Assembly (NCBI GenBank): GCA_003695005.1
Contig: RFJE01000271.1
Coordinates: 1 to 9,284 of the forward strand
DNA: 9,284 nt
Direction: 5' to 3'
Source of the DNA: Candidatus Hydrogenedentota bacterium
GTDB lineage: Bacteria > Spirochaetota > Leptospiria > Turneriellales > J094
Shown here: positions 6,953-9,284 of the stretch, in pieces
How positions within the stretch are numbered: the first letter of the stretch is position 1
How the letters are laid out: the number at the start of each line of letters is the position of its first letter
Notes under the pieces: generated by a model
Database searches by the model: none
The model's input: the letters and a program-made list of their open reading frames with translations, nothing else
What the model was told of the DNA's origin: nothing
Translations under genes and position numbers: made by a program

Positions 6953-7594
6953 TTAAAAGAAAGCATATTTGCCACCTACATCCAAGCGAATGCTATAGGC
7001 AGAGTCCGATGGTAATTGCAAAACAGGGTTTTGGACTGCTTTTACATTCGAGGTCATATCATATCCAAAAGAGACTTCGCTAAAAAGGTTTATTGTCCAT
7101 AAAGCAAGCTCATATCCTAATTTTATTTCCGCTGTGGCTCTAATATCATTAAACTCATTTTCAAAATTATATTTTTTTCCGGATGAATCTTCGAATTGTC
7201 CTGAAAGTTGATACCCTATTAAAAACCCAAGTCCCCCATAAAACAAAGATTTCTTATATATGTAGTAGTAATAGCCCCCTAGACCACTCGTTAAAAAATC
7301 CACACTAATTAAACCAAAATTTACGTTATAGCGATTTTGTGCATAGCCTAAATCAAAAAAAAGACCAAACCTTTTCCACGGACGGTAATCCGCTCGAATG
7401 GCTACTTCGGGGGAGTAGCCCATTTGCTTTCCGGATGTAGAAAGAATTGCCATATTGAGTCCTGTATAGGCACCTGCTAAAAAAGTTTTTGCAGGTTTTG
7501 TAGCAGGGTAGGGTTTAGGCCGTGTTTCTTGACTCAACGCTTGTTGGGTCATTATCACAATTCCAATAAAAAAAACAATCATTCGGTGGCGCAT
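6953..7594 (-). CDS. Outer-membrane beta-barrel protein
   Basis: The 213-residue product begins with a signal peptide (MRHR, hydrophobic core, cut after ALS at residue 21). After a Pro/Lys-rich linker (24-36) the chain is a run of amphipathic, aromatic and glycine-rich beta strands (FLAGAYTGLNMAIL; GLFFDLGYAQNRYNV; LGGYYYYIYKKSLFYGGLGFLIGYQLSG; AEIKLGYELALWTINLFSEVSFGYDM). The last strand ends LDVGGKYAFF, with the terminal Phe expected of a BAM-recognised beta signal. Length suits an eight- or ten-stranded barrel of the OMP_b-brl/OmpA-N type. No OmpA peptidoglycan-binding domain follows. The start is the ATG 45 bases after the MBL gene; no strong Shine-Dalgarno is seen. It lies directly before the lipoprotein genes, suggesting an outer-membrane anchor, partner or export aid, but a plain structural porin-like protein is equally possible. 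Confidence 0.8.
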   Translation of the reverse strand: MRHRMIVFFIGIVIMTQQALSQETRPKPYPATKPAKTFLAGAYTGLNMAILSTSGKQMGYSPEVAIRADYRPWKRFGLFFDLGYAQNRYNVNFGLISVDFLTSGLGGYYYYIYKKSLFYGGLGFLIGYQLSGQFEDSSGKKYNFENEFNDIRATAEIKLGYELALWTINLFSEVSFGYDMTSNVKAVQNPVLQLPSDSAYSIRLDVGGKYAFF

Positions 7595-7639
7595 ATTTTA
7601 TTATGTTTTGTTGGTTCCCTACGTGCCAATTTTAAAGCA

Positions 7640-8656
7640 TCAACTAAAGAAAAACTCTTCATATTCATCGTCATAAACTTTGCTATAGATTTTTTGTTCC
7701 GCTATCATTTTCCGTAAAACCGATTCCGTCATCGCTAATGCTGTATGGAAAAGAGCACCGGACGAAACTTTCGTTCCCATGGCAGATTCCATAAGATCTA
7801 AGAGTCCCATTGGCTTTTCTTTTAATCGGCGTAAAATTCCATATTCTAGTATATTTAAAGTTTTTAAGATGGTTTTAATTCTCTTTGCAGGATTTTTGAT
7901 TTCCTTACCATGTGCCGGAAAAAAACGGTATTCTTGAAATTTTTTTAAGTGATTCATTGTCCGAATATATTGTATCAAATCTCCATCAAGTTGCGAGTAA
8001 ATGGCTGTCAAGTTTCCGATAATTAAATCCCCTGTAAATATCCACTTTTGTTTGTGTTCGATAGGTGTTAAGTGCCATTTGCTATGTCCGGGAGTTTCGA
8101 TAACTTCAAACTGGAATTGGCCGGTTTCAATGACATCTCCATGTTTTAAGTGATGGTCTAAATGAATAAAGTTATCTCCCACTTTGCCAATGGCTGGATT
8201 TTGGAAACGTCGCATAAATCTTTTATGATTTTCTAGGGAACGGTGAATTCTTTTGGATCGAATTTCTTTATCTCGAAACGCAAGCTTTAAAAGACGTGCG
8301 GTATCTTGTGCCCAAATTTCTTGGTCGGCTAAATAATCAGGAATATCCTTATCCATTTGGTAATGTCCCATGGTTTGCACGTTAGCGTAGCGCCGAATTA
8401 AGAACCCACCGGTAATGTGGTCAATATGTGGATGAGTATAAAACAAATAATCAATCTTGCGAAAAGAAAGCCCAAGATAGTTTAAGGAAGCTGCTAAATG
8501 TCGGATCGATTCAATATATCCCGAATCAATCAACATATTCTGTTTATCCCGAATTAAATAAACATGATTTGGTGAGTAAAAAGGTTGTGGTACGGTAATT
8601 TTAAATAAGGAAGGTGCTACTTCTTCTACTGCAATATTCCCTTCTAATAGTTTCAT
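7640..8656 (-). CDS. MBL-fold metallo-hydrolase with C-terminal winged-helix-like region
   Basis: The 338-residue protein carries the full metallo-beta-lactamase-fold ligand set: THPHIDH (His75, His77, Asp79, His80), TPGHS (His191), FTGD (Asp210) and PAHGKE (His249). It should therefore bind two metal ions and hydrolyse an ester, thioester or phosphoester. An alpha-helical region (about 256-325; ILEYGILRRLKEKP...TESVLRKMIAEQKI) follows the catalytic domain and resembles the winged-helix tail of LACTB2/glyoxalase-II-like MBL proteins. An insert of about 70 residues (96-165), rich in charged helices, lies between the first and second ligand motifs. There is no signal peptide, so the location is probably cytoplasmic. 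The ATG at 8656 is the only start before an upstream in-frame stop; a GAGGG 14 bases away is too distant to be a good ribosome site. It is the first of seven co-oriented genes, but its 45-base spacing from the barrel gene leaves the operon link less certain than for later genes. Substrate cannot be named. Confidence 0.88.
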   Translation of the reverse strand: MKLLEGNIAVEEVAPSLFKITVPQPFYSPNHVYLIRDKQNMLIDSGYIESIRHLAASLNYLGLSFRKIDYLFYTHPHIDHITGGFLIRRYANVQTMGHYQMDKDIPDYLADQEIWAQDTARLLKLAFRDKEIRSKRIHRSLENHKRFMRRFQNPAIGKVGDNFIHLDHHLKHGDVIETGQFQFEVIETPGHSKWHLTPIEHKQKWIFTGDLIIGNLTAIYSQLDGDLIQYIRTMNHLKKFQEYRFFPAHGKEIKNPAKRIKTILKTLNILEYGILRRLKEKPMGLLDLMESAMGTKVSSGALFHTALAMTESVLRKMIAEQKIYSKVYDDEYEEFFFS

Positions 8657-8710
8657 AAAAACAGAATTAACCCTCTATTTTAAATTGTTCCACATCACGT
8701 AAAGGATTTC

Positions 8711-8800
8711 GTGAGGGTTGGCGGAAAACCCGCCAAGCCAGAGATACGGCGAAACACCGTATTGCTGTCCCTCACCTTTTTCTACGAAAAAGGTGAGGGA
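8711..8800. repeat. Clustered perfect inverted repeats with two alternative foldings
   Basis: Three perfect hairpins lie in 90 bases: TTGGCGG/CCGCCAA (8718-8724 with 8730-8736, loop of 5), ATACGG/CCGTAT (8744-8749 with 8757-8762, loop of 7) and TCCCTCACCTTTTT/AAAAAGGTGAGGGA (8768-8781 with 8787-8800, 14 pairs, loop of 5). In addition GTGAGGG at 8711-8717 pairs perfectly with CCCTCAC at 8769-8775, closing a three-way junction round the first two hairpins. That pairing uses the same bases as the 14-pair hairpin, so the two states exclude each other. No T-run follows on either strand, so it is not a standard terminator. It may be a REP-like dispersed repeat or a structured leader of the MBL gene, whose ATG is 54 bases away. 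Confidence 0.8.
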
Positions 8801-8872
8801 AAAAATAGGGAAAAAAGGCTTGCTCGTGCTCAAATCTCTCCCCCCCTCATCTTTGTTACATAAGGACATTAC

Positions 8873-8890
8873 TTTGAACAAAATTTCAAA
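8873..8890. promoter_or_regulatory. Possible operator: TTTGAA-N6-TTCAAA dyad
   Basis: A perfect 6+6 inverted repeat with a six-base spacer, isolated in the non-coding gap about 217 bases before the MBL start. Its shape suits a dimeric regulator, but no regulator gene is present in the window and AT-rich sequence makes such dyads common by chance. Confidence 0.25.
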
Positions 8891-9043
8891 ATGGTACAAA
8901 AATGCGCGGAAATAAAAAAATCCTGCAATTTTTTATCATCAAGGAAGAATTAAGTGCTTACCATTTTAGGGAGAGATGGTCTATTTTTAGATGAAGGAAA
9001 AGCCTTACAACTGATTAGTATTGATATTTAGCACAATGTATAT

Positions 9044-9284
9044 TTAAAGAATTCCATTTTCTTTTAAGTCGGATTTACTAAGGCCTGTAATACGCAAAAT
9101 AGTGCTTAAGTCAAAATTATCTTCTTTCATACGGCGAGCTGTTTCAATAGCTTTTTTGTACTCTCCCTCTTTTAATCCTTCCATTTTGCCTTCTATTTTG
9201 CCCTCTTCTTTTATCTGTTCTGCTAATGTTAATTCCATTTTTTCTACCTCCTTCGCTTGAATTTCTTTTATTACTTTTTCTAGC
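9044..9284 (-). CDS. Rpn-family PD-(D/E)XK nuclease/transposase-like protein, C-terminal part only
   Basis: The frame is open from the window edge (9284) to the TAA at 9044, about 79 codons, so the N-terminal nuclease domain lies outside. What remains is the typical tail of Rpn/PD-(D/E)XK transposase-like proteins: charged repeats (EEGKIEGKMEGLKEGEYKK), then ETARRMKEDNFDLSTILRITGLS, then SDLKENGIL. The tail is predicted to be coiled-coil or helical, ending in a short helix-turn-helix-like TGLS element. The family comprises recombination-promoting DNA endonucleases found near mobile or variable loci, some with anti-phage activity. An ATG at 9238 inside this frame has an ideal ribosome site and could independently yield a 64-residue protein. 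The active-site residues are not in the window, so intactness cannot be judged. Confidence 0.8.
   Translation of the reverse strand, partial: LEKVIKEIQAKEVEKMELTLAEQIKEEGKIEGKMEGLKEGEYKKAIETARRMKEDNFDLSTILRITGLSKSDLKENGIL
9246..9253 (-). promoter_or_regulatory. Perfect internal Shine-Dalgarno within the Rpn-like gene
   Basis: AAGGAGGT, the full eight-base complement of the 16S rRNA tail, lies seven bases before the in-frame ATG at 9238. It is the strongest ribosome site in the window although it lies inside an apparently longer open frame, where it encodes AKEV codons. It supports internal initiation giving a 64-residue C-terminal protein. Confidence 0.65.

Larger units (their letters stand above)
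8657..9043. other. Intergenic region between the Rpn-like gene and the MBL gene
   Basis: 387 bases with no convincing gene. Near the MBL start, TAAAAT on the minus strand (8677-8682) could be a -10 box, but no matching -35 is clear. The middle holds the inverted-repeat cluster at 8711-8800 and an A-rich stretch. Further up are a run of seven Gs on the minus strand (near 8831-8837) and the dyad at 8873-8890. Between about 8915 and 9043 I see only AT-rich sequence. No hairpin plus T-run terminator is evident after the Rpn stop. Confidence 0.6.

Noticed and set aside
6895..6975. Longer form of the small lipoprotein from GTG 6975 or ATG 6966
   Set aside because: It would place 24-27 residues before an otherwise well-formed signal peptide and overlap the barrel gene. 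Kept only as an alternative because of an AGGTGG near 6970.
8768..8800. 14-pair hairpin as an intrinsic terminator
   Set aside because: No T-run follows the 3' arm on either strand; the A/T runs lie within the stem or on the wrong side.
8675..8899. 74-codon minus-strand frame spanning the hairpin cluster
   Set aside because: It runs through all three inverted repeats and the G-run, has no recognisable domain or good ribosome site, and its reading is explained by the repeat element.
8718..8915. 65-codon plus-strand frame in the same gap
   Set aside because: It also lies over the inverted repeats, has low-complexity composition and no ribosome site.
8954..9031. Short plus-strand GTG frame (about 25 codons) with protein-like composition
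   Set aside because: Too short, directly after a stop, no ribosome site and no homology that I recognise; it could be a remnant but cannot be supported.

Overview
The window is AT-rich and almost every base is coding on the minus strand. It suggests a diderm (Gram-negative-type) bacterium: there are Sec signal peptides, three probable lipoproteins with loose lipoboxes, an outer-membrane beta-barrel ending in an aromatic residue, and a periplasmic PpiC/SurA-like chaperone. The relaxed lipoboxes (Cys preceded by Ser, Gln or His), low GC and domain repertoire (Calx-beta, carboxypeptidase-regulatory repeats, Rpn family) fit a spirochaete of the Leptospira kind. That assignment is an inference, not a demonstration.

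In transcription order (right to left) the layout is as follows. 9284-9044 holds the C-terminal end of an Rpn-family (PD-(D/E)XK, transposase-like) nuclease gene that enters from beyond the window. 9043-8657 is a 387-base gap with no convincing gene; it contains a compact cluster of perfect inverted repeats (8711-8800) with two mutually exclusive foldings, and an isolated dyad at 8873-8890. Then come seven tightly packed genes: an MBL-fold hydrolase (8656-7640), an outer-membrane beta-barrel (7594-6953), a small lipoprotein with one carboxypeptidase-regulatory-like domain (6894-6475), a 1050-residue multidomain surface protein (6478-3326), a small secreted protein (3324-2713), a secreted zinc phospholipase C/P1-nuclease-like protein (2716-1247), and a PpiC/SurA-like lipoprotein (1244 to beyond base 1).

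The last five genes are joined by ATGA overlaps or gaps of 1-2 bases, so they are very probably translationally coupled and made as a set. Domains are shared inside the set: the small lipoprotein resembles one repeat of the giant protein, and the small secreted protein ends in a module resembling the extreme C-terminus of the giant protein. The simplest reading is a dedicated cell-surface locus. It would have a barrel in the outer membrane, a long Calx-beta/Ig-like surface stalk with a small related lipoprotein, a secreted metal-dependent hydrolase, and its own periplasmic folding factor. The MBL hydrolase lacks a signal peptide and is probably cytoplasmic; it may simply share the promoter. 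I know of no named system with exactly this composition.
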